From Hofstenia miamia (lineage: Eukaryota; Xenacoelomorpha; Acoela): 55,769 nucleotides of DNA. Where the stretch lies: positions 4,132,892 through 4,188,660 of the forward strand of contig SCFE01000001.1 in NCBI GenBank assembly GCA_004352715.1. Reading direction: 5' to 3'. Each line of letters starts with the position of its first letter. The stretch's first letter is position 1. Below the pieces are notes generated by a model, which did not search any database, had not been told where the DNA came from, and saw only the letters and a list, made by a program, of their open reading frames with translations. Made by a program: the position numbers and the translations under genes. Of the stretch, positions 45,506-54,567 are shown one piece after another.

Positions 45506-45632
45506 TACCTTTGGGAAAACAATTGCTATGTTTAAATTCATTACTGTTTTTAAGGAGAAAGGAGCGTTTTAATTTTATGTTAAAACAATACTTTTTAGGG
45601 TTTACCATCGAAACACCATTTTCATTAAAATC
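45506..45632. repeat. Redundant copy of 45917-46043 (inside gag)
   Basis: 127 bases lie between a single n and a 14-N gap. They match the 3' end of the gag frame except for one substitution (TATG/TACG). It is best read as a misplaced overlapping contig. Confidence 0.85.
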
Positions 45633-45869
45633 NNNNNNNNNNNNNNTATAATATCAAACTTCATTTGTCTTCAAAACTTATTTAACAAACTCGTGCAATA
45701 ACACATGCGGATCAATGTTATGGAATTGAAATAATTCAATTTAACATTTAACTTCTGAGAAAGAAGAAGATTTATGCCTATCAAATTTATGATCTTGCAA
45801 TAATATCTCCTCTTTCATTTTACAATACTTCTTTTTGGCGGGGAGCAAGCAATTCACTTTTGTTGTAGA

Positions 45870-47204
45870 CTACTTAAAAACTATTGTTCTTAATTTACAT
45901 GCTAAACTTTGTACTTTACCTTTGGGAAAACAATTGCTACGTTTAAATTCATTACTGTTTTTAAGGAGAAAGGAGCGTTTTAATTTTATGTTAAAACAAT
46001 ACTTTTTAGGGTTTACCATCGAAACACCATTTTCATTAAAATCACTACTTTGTTTCTTGACGGAAACATTTACTTCTCTATCACTTGACAATTCACGATT
46101 TTCTGAAAAGTGAATCTGAGGATATTCATTTTTAGTAACTCTAGAAACACATTTCGACTTAACAACTATAGGGTTTAATGACATAATTTTCTTACTTTCA
46201 CATTCATTCGTACTTTCACTTACATTTTCGAATAACAACACCTCCTTTGCAACTTTAATATTATCACTACATACAGGTTCGACACATTTACTAGATTTTA
46301 CACCTGAATTATCAATACTCGAATTATTTTTAAGTATTTGCAACAAATTACATGTACTTTTGACATTTTCTTTTTTATCTAAACTACGAGCTTCACCTAG
46401 TTTACAGAAATAATTTTGAGAATCAAACTTTGAGAAAAAATCGGAATCGGGATAAAAATCCGGTTGTACTGAATCAATAACTGGAGAATTTACATGTTTA
46501 ATTTTAAAATCTTTTTGTACCGAGCTAAAATTTGCATTAGAATTTAAATCTAAGTATTTATCAATTTTCTCGGACAATATGTAAATTTCATTTTTCAGTT
46601 GTACTATTTTATTCTCCTTCTCACTTTGTTTTACTGTATGAACTCTTGTAAATTTCTGTTGTCTTCTTTCCACGATGTTCGCATTTTCTGATGCCAAGGC
46701 TATCTGCAAAGCCTCATTGATATCTTTTGGGTGTCTACTTCTTACCATGAACCTTACTTCACCATCTTCTATTGCCTCTATGAACGCCAACTTAGTTAAT
46801 GTCGAATTCAATACCTCCATAGGAATTTGTGGATACGACTTCCTAGCTAATTCCAAAATGTTCTTAGAAAGTTCTAAGAGTGTTTCTGAAGGCTTTTGAC
46901 GTCTACTTCTTAACAATGTTTGATAAGCTACACTTGGAACAGGTATAAATTTGCTTCTCAAAATGTCAACCAAATTATCATAATCTCTCTGATTAGTTAC
47001 ATTTTTAACTGCTGAAGGTAAATTTAAATACATTGTACGGGCGTGATCTCTTAGTGACACAACTAAATAGTTTGTTTTAGTAGCCACATCTTTCCATCCA
47101 TTCATCTTACATGTTAACAGGAAATATTCATACCAATCATTAAAACTCTGTTCATTCTCACTATAAGAAAAATTCTCAGGTAAAAACAACAATTTCTGTG
47201 CCAT
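45870..47204 (-). CDS. Gag-like protein of an LTR retrotransposon
   Basis: An uninterrupted frame of 444 residues starts MAQKLLFLPENFSYSEN. It contains the retrotransposon Gag pattern: SFNDWYEYFLLTCKMNGW, then MYLNLP, a DYDNLVDILRSKF helix and QTLLRSRRQKPSETLLELS. A basic/coiled-coil segment follows (KENKIVQLKNEIYILSEKID). The C-terminal 200 residues are serine/lysine-rich, and no CCHC zinc knuckle is seen. Gag forms the cytoplasmic particle in which reverse transcription takes place. No protease, reverse transcriptase or integrase follows downstream before the gaps, so the element is Gag-only or truncated. The Ty3-type assignment is inferred from the Gag pattern. It is oriented away from the LTR at 47524. 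Confidence 0.8.
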   Translation of the reverse strand: MAQKLLFLPENFSYSENEQSFNDWYEYFLLTCKMNGWKDVATKTNYLVVSLRDHARTMYLNLPSAVKNVTNQRDYDNLVDILRSKFIPVPSVAYQTLLRSRRQKPSETLLELSKNILELARKSYPQIPMEVLNSTLTKLAFIEAIEDGEVRFMVRSRHPKDINEALQIALASENANIVERRQQKFTRVHTVKQSEKENKIVQLKNEIYILSEKIDKYLDLNSNANFSSVQKDFKIKHVNSPVIDSVQPDFYPDSDFFSKFDSQNYFCKLGEARSLDKKENVKSTCNLLQILKNNSSIDNSGVKSSKCVEPVCSDNIKVAKEVLLFENVSESTNECESKKIMSLNPIVVKSKCVSRVTKNEYPQIHFSENRELSSDREVNVSVKKQSSDFNENGVSMVNPKKYCFNIKLKRSFLLKNSNEFKRSNCFPKGKVQSLACKLRTIVFK

Positions 47205-47502
47205 TGTCTACCAATTTTTATACTCAAAACAACTACCAAGTATAATTACTATTATTACTATCTCAGCTAATCTGCTGGAATAACCCTAAATTTTTACTTC
47301 TTGTTTTAACAACAACAATACTCTACTAACTTGGACACTCAAATTCTTACGGAGCTTCAATATGAAAATCTTAACTCCAAAATAAAACCCAGTAGGTTTA
47401 AAACTCTAAATACTCAAGATACACTGACAAAAACTCTATAGGGTCTTAGTTCATAAGACGCAAAACAACTGCGCCACTAGAAAGATGAACTTTCTAGACT
47501 AA

Positions 47503-47522
47503 ATCCTGCTGCGACTGCGCCA
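47503..47522 (-). promoter_or_regulatory. Candidate primer binding site
   Basis: On the minus strand, TGGCGCAGTCGCAGCAGGAT starts one base after the CTAACA end of the LTR. TGG at the start matches the CCA end of any tRNA. The following bases resemble the 3' end of a serine tRNA (acceptor CGACTGC-G-CCA), with an apparent 2-base difference near the T stem. The position relative to LTR and gag is as expected. Confidence 0.7.
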
Positions 47523-47523
47523 C

Positions 47524-48555
47524 TGTTAGAAAATTGCGTTGGCTAGGCGTTTATAGCTTGGGGTTTGTATCTCTAATAAAGATTTATTTGTGCAGTCACG
47601 TACTAGTGGAATTTTTCCCAAAAAGATATATTTTTACAGCAATTTAAAAATATTCTAGCGACAGCTCTTATCTCTGACAATTTATCAAAAATAAGATTAC
47701 TTTCTCTCTCTATTGGTTTAAGTTTTATCAACCTGAATGTACGTTTGTTATGCCACTGAAAACTTTACGTGGAAATGTTTATTTTGTAACTCGCTAAAGA
47801 ACTTTATCAAAAAGGAATTTAAACTGCACTGAGAACAACAATTTGTTTCAATTTGAACAATGTACCGCTATGTTCCCAAGAGCTTAGACAACTACTGAGG
47901 TTATCAAATGTTAAAATAATTGAAATTTCCTAAGACAAAAATGGTGTGTATTCTATCCCTACCTATTGCTGAGACTAACTAATAATAAAGTACATGTACC
48001 ACGACTAGAGGTGAGAATACTCTTTTATTTTAAATCAAGCTAAGCAACGACTAAGCAAACCTGGTAAAAACAATACAATGAAAATACACAAAGTTAATAG
48101 GCTATCGGGACTCTAAAGGTTGAAAATACCCACTTCGAAAATCTCTGAACACGAGTTTGAAAACTTGAAACTGCAACCAAGTTGGCTCGACCGAAGGTGA
48201 AATTGACTGAGAAAAGACTGCACTGTACGAAAGTTGAATTCTACACTGGCAGCGTCTCGTGCTGACTCTGCTCTTCTCCAACTGCTCGCTGGACTGGTAG
48301 CGTCTTGTGCTGACTCTCCGGAGTCTGACGACTCGTTTTGGTGTCCTCCTATTTATGCTATTTCGTCCAGCTTCCTCTTGACGATTGGCTGTGATTCATT
48401 GACGTCATCTTTGTTACTGACCTTCGGAATTTACTTGGGGCCACTGATCACGAGTTGAGGGCGGTCCTCTACAATCTGCGTTATCTGCCTCAGTGTTGCT
48501 AAATTTAGTTACCAGCTGTCACGGAGGGTGGTATCTTTGAACTAGTTTACACAAC
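47524..48555 (-). repeat. Long terminal repeat (5' LTR of the Gag element), outer boundary uncertain
   Basis: The inner end is set by CTAACA (minus strand) next to the primer binding site. The outer end is not certain; TGTTGTGTAAAC on the minus strand (~48544-48555) would give TG...CA ends and ~1030 bp. The right part (48180-48520) is much richer in GC than its surroundings. No second LTR was found in the window, so target duplication and age cannot be judged. Confidence 0.55.
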
Positions 48556-48586
48556 AGCGAACTAGTGCAGATTACTGATGTCAATA

Positions 48587-49043
48587 AAGCGGATGTTACA
48601 CGATGGGCTTTTGACTTAATGCAAAACACTTGAGTTGAATGCACTCTGTGTATCATCTATTCCCGCGCAAGATAATTGCCTGCTCGGGGATAAACTATGA
48701 AATACCACANTTGTGCATCTGTTAAGTATAATTCATTCAGAATACAAAAATAATGTCCATACTTTTTTCGTCGTAAAAGCCAGTCTTTTGCCAAAATCTC
48801 CCTATTTCGTTTCTTTTTACTATTGCTTTGCATGTATTGGTGTCTTAACAACAGAAATGCAGCTAATTTTCTTTGATCCATGTTTTAAAATGATATCTTT
48901 TGCTTACATATTTCTTATCTCCCCGGCACAAGATAATTACTCTCGGTTCATGTGCCGGGGCGGGGTTCATTGTGTATCACTCCCAAGAGCATTCAACTTA
49001 GTTCATTTTCCCCGGGACAAAGCCCATCGTGTAACATCCGCTT
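48587..49043. mobile_element. Miniature element with long inverted arms (457 bp)
   Basis: The outer 24 bases (48587-48610 and 49020-49043, starting AAGCGGATGTTACACG) are exact inverted copies. Inside, ~100-bp arms remain similar but diverged (AGTTGAATGC, GTATCA, AAGATAATTxCCT..CGGGG). The centre is AT-rich, with an n at 48710. Flanking bases ATA on both sides may be a 3-bp target duplication, as in Harbinger-type elements, but this is weak. It has no coding capacity. Another copy is recognisable at 9300-10150, and 50521-50543 repeats the right end through assembly redundancy. Confidence 0.72.
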
Positions 49044-50067
49044 ATAGAGAAAAGTGCCCGATAACTTATTAAAAACATACAATGGCAGATACTTAATCAT
49101 ACTCTCTAAATAATGCAATCACTTTACAATTTCATCAAAATAAAATAATTTACATTTTCAATAATAAAGCTTATAAGCACACACAAAAGTATATAATGGC
49201 ACCAAATTTTCTGACATCTCTTAGAATCAAAAAATGAATTTGATCTACGATTACATATCCTAATGTCAAATCAGTGCACATGGTGATATTTCCCCCTAAT
49301 TTTCATTGGTTTATCAACCATATATACAAATATTTTTTATTTGATCAGTTATATTTAGCTTCAAGATTCTCAATTTTCTAATTTTTTAAATATTTTCAAT
49401 ATTTTTATAATAAATTTTGTACAATTGTAAACTGTTTCTTCTTCAATATAAATGTCCGTAATACATGTATTGTCTTGATGCCATAATTTTTTTGACCATC
49501 AATTATTCTATCTATGGAGACGTTCAAAATTAGGATTAAATGCTCAAGTACTACCTTTTTTCAGAAAATATTGAATATCATATTTCAAGAATTACCTGGG
49601 GACAATAAATACTGTCAATATCAGATAATCCGTAATGTGCTAGAGTAATCTTTTTGAAAATAAACTCTAGTTTAATACATGTAGATTTACTCTTGGTACA
49701 CCTTGAAGTTGAATGCTTAACAATATTTTGTATGATGATCTAGACGAATTTAAATTGATAGGAATAATACGGTAGGAATCGGTGTTTACAAATTTTACTT
49801 ATATGTGTGGATCTTAACTTTTAAAACAACAAAATGGTACCGTTTTCCATAGTGCACTTAACTGAATTACAAATGAATTTAAAATGTGTAACAATTTTTC
49901 TGCATTTTCATAGTGTTGAAAATTACATCAATTGAGACGTGCTATTGCATTATTCACTTCAAATAAACAAGATAAGTGCTAGGGGGAGTTGAATTAACGA
50001 CCTTAAAAATTTTTCCATCTGCGATTTCTATATAACAAGAGAGCCTCGGCTTCATCATAATCTAAAC
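49044..50067. other. Unassigned AT-rich DNA
   Basis: No gene or repeat protein is recognised. The first ~295 bases recur after the n at 50520. Confidence 0.5.
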
Positions 50068-50488
50068 GAGTGGTTCTCAAAATTTCTTTGCCCTTGGACA
50101 TCTTTTCCTCTGAATTTTTTTCTTGACCACCCTCCTGCAAAAAATTACTAATAGTAGAGCAAATTTGAATATTAAAAATATATTAAATTATTATCCTTTA
50201 TTTTGAAGGAAAACTAAACAAAATATTGCTATTTTCTTCTACTTAATTGCTATAAAAAATTCTTTAAAAAGGAACAACTGTGTGAATATTTATATTTTTA
50301 GTATTATCGAAATATGCAAATTTCTGTAGAAATTCTATTCTCAGTAATGAAAGCCATTCTAAATTAGAATTGCAATATGCAAAACCAAAATATCAATGTG
50401 ACACCTCAATTCGCTATTTTTGTGTGTGAACCCCAGTAAAGTTACAAGGACCCCTAGGCTCAATGTGGACCCCAGTTGAGAACCACTG
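50068..50488. mobile_element. hAT-type miniature element (421 bp)
   Basis: The left end GAGTGGTTCTCAA (50068-50080) and the right end, which on the opposite strand reads CAGTGGTTCTCAACTGGGGT (from 50488), form terminal repeats of the common hAT type. The flanks ATCTAAAC (50060-50067) and ATGTAAAC (50489-50496) agree at 7 of 8 positions, the 8-bp target duplication expected for hAT. The interior is AT-rich and non-coding. Confidence 0.88.
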
Positions 50489-50520
50489 ATGTAAACGATA
50501 TATTTCTGCTTTTTGACTTN

Positions 50521-50892
50521 GGACAAAGCCCATCGTGTAACATCCGCTTATAGAGAAAAGTGCCCGATAACTTATTAAAAACATACAATGGCAGATACTT
50601 AATCATACTCTCTAAATAATGCAATCACTTTACAATTTCATCAAAATAAAATAATTTACATTTTCAATAATAAAGCTTATAAGCACACACAAAAGTATAT
50701 AATGGCACCAAATTTTCTGACATCTCTTAGAATCAAAAAATGAATTTGATCTACGATTACATATCCTAATGTCAAATCAGTGCACATGGTGATATTTCCC
50801 CCTAATTTTCATTGGTTTATCAACCATATATACAAATANGGACCCCAGTTGAGAACCACTGATGTAAACGATATATTTCTGCTTTTTGACTT
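50521..50892. repeat. Redundant contig between two single n: copies of 49016-49335 and 50467-50519
   Basis: 50521-50838 repeats 49016-49335, and 50840-50892 repeats the right end of the hAT element and its flank. Each begins or ends at a single n, which points to failed overlap merging and not biological duplication. Confidence 0.88.
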
Positions 50893-51257
50893 CAATTGTC
50901 TAGGTGGAAGGGAGATTATTTTCATTAAAAGCATTACACAAACTTTTAATGTATGATACCATACATTTGTTACCATCTCCTTTAAATATATCATAAAAAA
51001 TTCTAATAAAATATTTATTGAATAAATTTAACAAAGCTATTACATTAACTTGAAATTGGTCTAAATTATCAAATTTTTCTAATTTTCTATCAGTCATTTA
51101 TCGATTTTAAACATGGCCTTGCCATTTTTTCTATGTTTATGTTAAAAACGTATACATTGAAATCAAAGTAGGCAAAGTAAACGTCTTGAATCGATGCCAA
51201 TTATTTCTGATAGTTTTTAATAAATATACAGTATCGTATATTAAAAGAGTTGGTGAT
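50893..51257. other. Unassigned DNA downstream of a LINE fragment
   Basis: The minus-strand frame 50900-51097 (RKLEKFDNLDQFQVNVIALL...) has no recognised family. No other feature is seen. Confidence 0.35.
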
Positions 51258-51775
51258 TCATGAAATAGAATGCAGTGCGTATCCACATGTGATCTTGGAT
51301 AGAATTGAAGTGTAAGTAGGTTGTAAAACGTTAGGATTGCTATTATCACACCTTAACTTAGGGCACCCACGGTCAGCTGTATTATAGCTTGATTTTGTAC
51401 TGTTTAGTATTACACGCTGTTGTCTGTTTTCTAGGAAGTTCATGATGAAATTAATTGAGTTATCACCAAAATTATAATATACAAGCTTATAGTACAAAAT
51501 ATAAAAATTCATGGAATTGAATGCCTTACTTAAATCTAATAAAGCAACAACACTGCATTTATTATGAGATATATTCGTCTTTATTTGTTGAGTAATAGAT
51601 AGAATTGCGTCTTGGGTGCTATGTCCATTGCGAAACCCAAATTGTTTATGCGATAGAATGTTTTCAGATTTTAGGAATGCGTTTATTTGAATATACAATA
51701 GTTTTTCAAAAATTTTGCTGGAAGGATGTGTAATGCAAATGGCTCTATAATTTTTTGCGTTTTGTTCATTGTCAC
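51258..51775 (-). mobile_element. CR1/Jockey-like reverse transcriptase fragment (fingers to motif A)
   Basis: One open frame carries NYRAICITHPSSKIFEKLL (motif 0), ILSHKQFGFRNGHSTQDAIL (motif 1-2) and VVALLDLSKAFNSMNF (motif A). The expected PQGS..GP motif B is lost (TADRGCPKL), and later motifs are absent. The upstream edge joins LINE-A sequence at ~51775, so one element inserted into or replaced the other. Confidence 0.85.
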
Positions 51776-52330
51776 TGCTGCACACTTTCCTAATCCAAAT
51801 TCCAATGCAGACTCTCTGCTTGCATTCTCCAATGTCTCAATTTCCTTCTGCAACACCTTCCTTGAACTAGCATGCATCTTCAGGTTGTTCAAGTACCATA
51901 GGTGACTCACTGCTCTACCATTCTTCTCCAACTTATACCCTATGTCTTTCTCCTTTAACTTTTCTGTGATAGGATTTAAACTAACTAAAAACAGTAGTGG
52001 TGCTAAGCTGTCTCCCTGGAAGATGCCCCGTCTATGCCTCAGCCTATGCCCGTCCATCTTGGAGTGCTACTTTCCCATCTCTCTCTTTAGAAACTCAACC
52101 AATTTCCGTGAAAATCTTTTGGCCTCTAGCGTCCTCAATACCCACCCATGTGATATGCTGTCATATGCCTTCTTGTAGTCTATCAATGTCATTGCTAAGT
52201 TTGTCTTCCTTGTACAATTCTTCACTACTGCCTGGTCAATTAGCAACTGAACTTTGCATCATTACGTCTTTGTCCTACATATCTTTTGCTCCGTGGTATC
52301 CACCTGTTCTGTTCTATTATTATTATTATT
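51776..52330 (-). mobile_element. LINE-A reverse transcriptase fragment
   Basis: On the minus strand: LIDYKKAYDSISHGWVLRTL (motif A), RRGIFQGDSLAPLLFLVSL (motif B) and SHLWYLNNLKMHASS, where motif C has lost both aspartates. FGLGKCAAVTMNKTQ comes last before the junction. An ATT repeat (52313-52330) bounds the upstream side. It is ~90% like the copy at 23.4-24.1 kb by eye. Inactive. Confidence 0.85.
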
Positions 52331-52424
52331 TTTATTTTTATTTCTATTATTATCATTTGATTTATCAATAATTTTTTTAAACATAGAAACAGAGAGTTGT
52401 GCTAAATGAAGAAAAATTTACTTA

Positions 52425-52600
52425 CCTACATACAGATCGGAGAGTGTTACAAGGCACAGTTTTACGGCCTATTTTATTTGCATTATATGTCAATGATATA
52501 TAAACAAACGCTAAAAATTGTGAAATCTATCAGTACGTCGATGATACCTGTCTACTAACAAAAGATAAAAATGCATTGATTGCAGCTAAACTCTTCCAAT
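52425..52600 (+). mobile_element. Short reverse transcriptase fragment, motifs B and C
   Basis: The plus strand reads RRVLQGTVLRPILFALYVND (motif B), a stop, then YQYVDDTCLLTKDKNALIAA (motif C with both aspartates). Only ~60 codons are recognisable between LINE-A and the next transposase fragment. Confidence 0.75.
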
Positions 52601-52610
52601 AAAGAGCGTT

Positions 52611-53535
52611 TCACAAAAAAACATTTGAATGATGATTAAGACTGTATGCAATATACCCAGCAATATATCTCACTAATTCTCGGCCACCATCACACAATCG
52701 CATTACATTCAGATCTATGTTGAGCTCTCCCAGCGAATGGATGAAATGTTCCAAGCACTTAGAATTTTCCGAACATCCATCCTCTTTCAAATCACTAGAG
52801 ATGCTGACCTCCGCCTTTATCAGTGACTTAATTTTAATTATCTTTTCAGAGCAGTTGACATCCTTCAATCCAACTAAAAATCTCCCACCACTCATTTGGT
52901 GGAATCTAACTTGCCAGAAGATATCTTCCTCAGTAAGGATACAGACGGAGGAAGAAATTCCTGCAGCAACAGCTAATATGATTGTAGTGATGCGCAACGT
53001 AACATCAAAGAATATCGAATTATTTTTGCTGAATACACTGGTCTCTTTTTATACTGTATCTGAATTCTCGCAGTTCCTCAAATATTGAATTGTGCTTCTC
53101 ACCTTCGTCTTCTAAGTAACTAGGAAAATTTTGCAGCATACTTCGGCGTACTAAGCGACAATCATGACCATGGCGAAACCATTGCGGCAGTGGCACTGGT
53201 GAACCTTTGTAGAACAACTTTACATGCAAATCTTTATCAATCTGAATGCAATGAGTTACTTCAGGTAGAGGTTCACTTGCAAGTTTGTAAAAAGTCACTA
53301 TATTCTCTTCAACTGTAAATGAATAACCATCTAGAGCAATAGACTGATCAATAATGCTGAAATCGCGAATGGTGTCGGCCGCAACAAACCGAGAATACTC
53401 GTCATCTTGAAAAACACTTTTGAGTGGAGACCGACGAGGAGCAGATGGAGTAAAATTCGATGCGGATCTGTCTGTGTTAAGGATTGTAAAAAATATTAAA
53501 ATGTTTTTCCTAAGTACAATTTTTTTGTAAATCAC
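52611..53535 (-). pseudogene. Probable P-element/THAP9-like transposase fragment with its middle missing
   Basis: The upstream frame (53535-53020) has a region with LDGYSFTVEENIVTFYKL, HCIQIDKDLHVKLFYKG, then VPLPQWFRHGHDCRL and SMLQNFPSYL, a block I associate with P-type transposases of invertebrates. A second frame (52997-52611) ends RELVRYIAGYIAYSLN, like the 'YIAGY(V/I)A' block near the C-terminus of these proteins. Several hundred residues that should hold most of the catalytic domain are absent between them. CTTAACACAG near 53470 may be a splice acceptor. Assignment is from memory of the family pattern and is moderate at best. Confidence 0.4.
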
Positions 53536-53567
53536 TTAAGTTACATGTATATTATATAATTATATAT

Positions 53568-54567
53568 NNNNNNNNNNNNNNNNNNNNNNNNNNNNNNNNN
53601 NNNNNNNNNNNNNNNNNNNNNNNNNNNNNNNNNNNNNNNNNNNNNNNNNNNNNNNNNNNNNNNNNNNNNNNNNNNNNNNNNNNNNNNNNNNNNNNNNNNN
53701 NNNNNNNNNNNNNNNNNNNNNNNNNNNNNNNNNNNNNNNNNNNNNNNNNNNNNNNNNNNNNNNNNNNNNNNNNNNNNNNNNNNNNNNNNNNNNNNNNNNN
53801 NNNNNNNNNNNNNNNNNNNNNNNNNNNNNNNNNNNNNNNNNNNNNNNNNNNNNNNNNNNNNNNNNNNNNNNNNNNNNNNNNNNNNNNNNNNNNNNNNNNN
53901 NNNNNNNNNNNNNNNNNNNNNNNNNNNNNNNNNNNNNNNNNNNNNNNNNNNNNNNNNNNNNNNNNNNNNNNNNNNNNNNNNNNNNNNNNNNNNNNNNNNN
54001 NNNNNNNNNNNNNNNNNNNNNNNNNNNNNNNNNNNNNNNNNNNNNNNNNNNNNNNNNNNNNNNNNNNNNNNNNNNNNNNNNNNNNNNNNNNNNNNNNNNN
54101 NNNNNNNNNNNNNNNNNNNNNNNNNNNNNNNNNNNNNNNNNNNNNNNNNNNNNNNNNNNNNNNNNNNNNNNNNNNNNNNNNNNNNNNNNNNNNNNNNNNN
54201 NNNNNNNNNNNNNNNNNNNNNNNNNNNNNNNNNNNNNNNNNNNNNNNNNNNNNNNNNNNNNNNNNNNNNNNNNNNNNNNNNNNNNNNNNNNNNNNNNNNN
54301 NNNNNNNNNNNNNNNNNNNNNNNNNNNNNNNNNNNNNNNNNNNNNNNNNNNNNNNNNNNNNNNNNNNNNNNNNNNNNNNNNNNNNNNNNNNNNNNNNNNN
54401 NNNNNNNNNNNNNNNNNNNNNNNNNNNNNNNNNNNNNNNNNNNNNNNNNNNNNNNNNNNNNNNNNNNNNNNNNNNNNNNNNNNNNNNNNNNNNNNNNNNN
54501 NNNNNNNNNNNNNNNNNNNNNNNNNNNNNNNNNNNNNNNNNNNNNNNNNNNNNNNNNNNNNNNNNNN
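53568..54567. other. Assembly gap of exactly 1000 N
   Basis: 1000 N placeholder. The sequence to its right does not continue the left side but repeats the 30-kb region. Confidence 0.99.

Noticed and set aside
45835-46113. Plus-strand frame of 92 codons
   Set aside because: Antisense to the 3' end of the gag frame.
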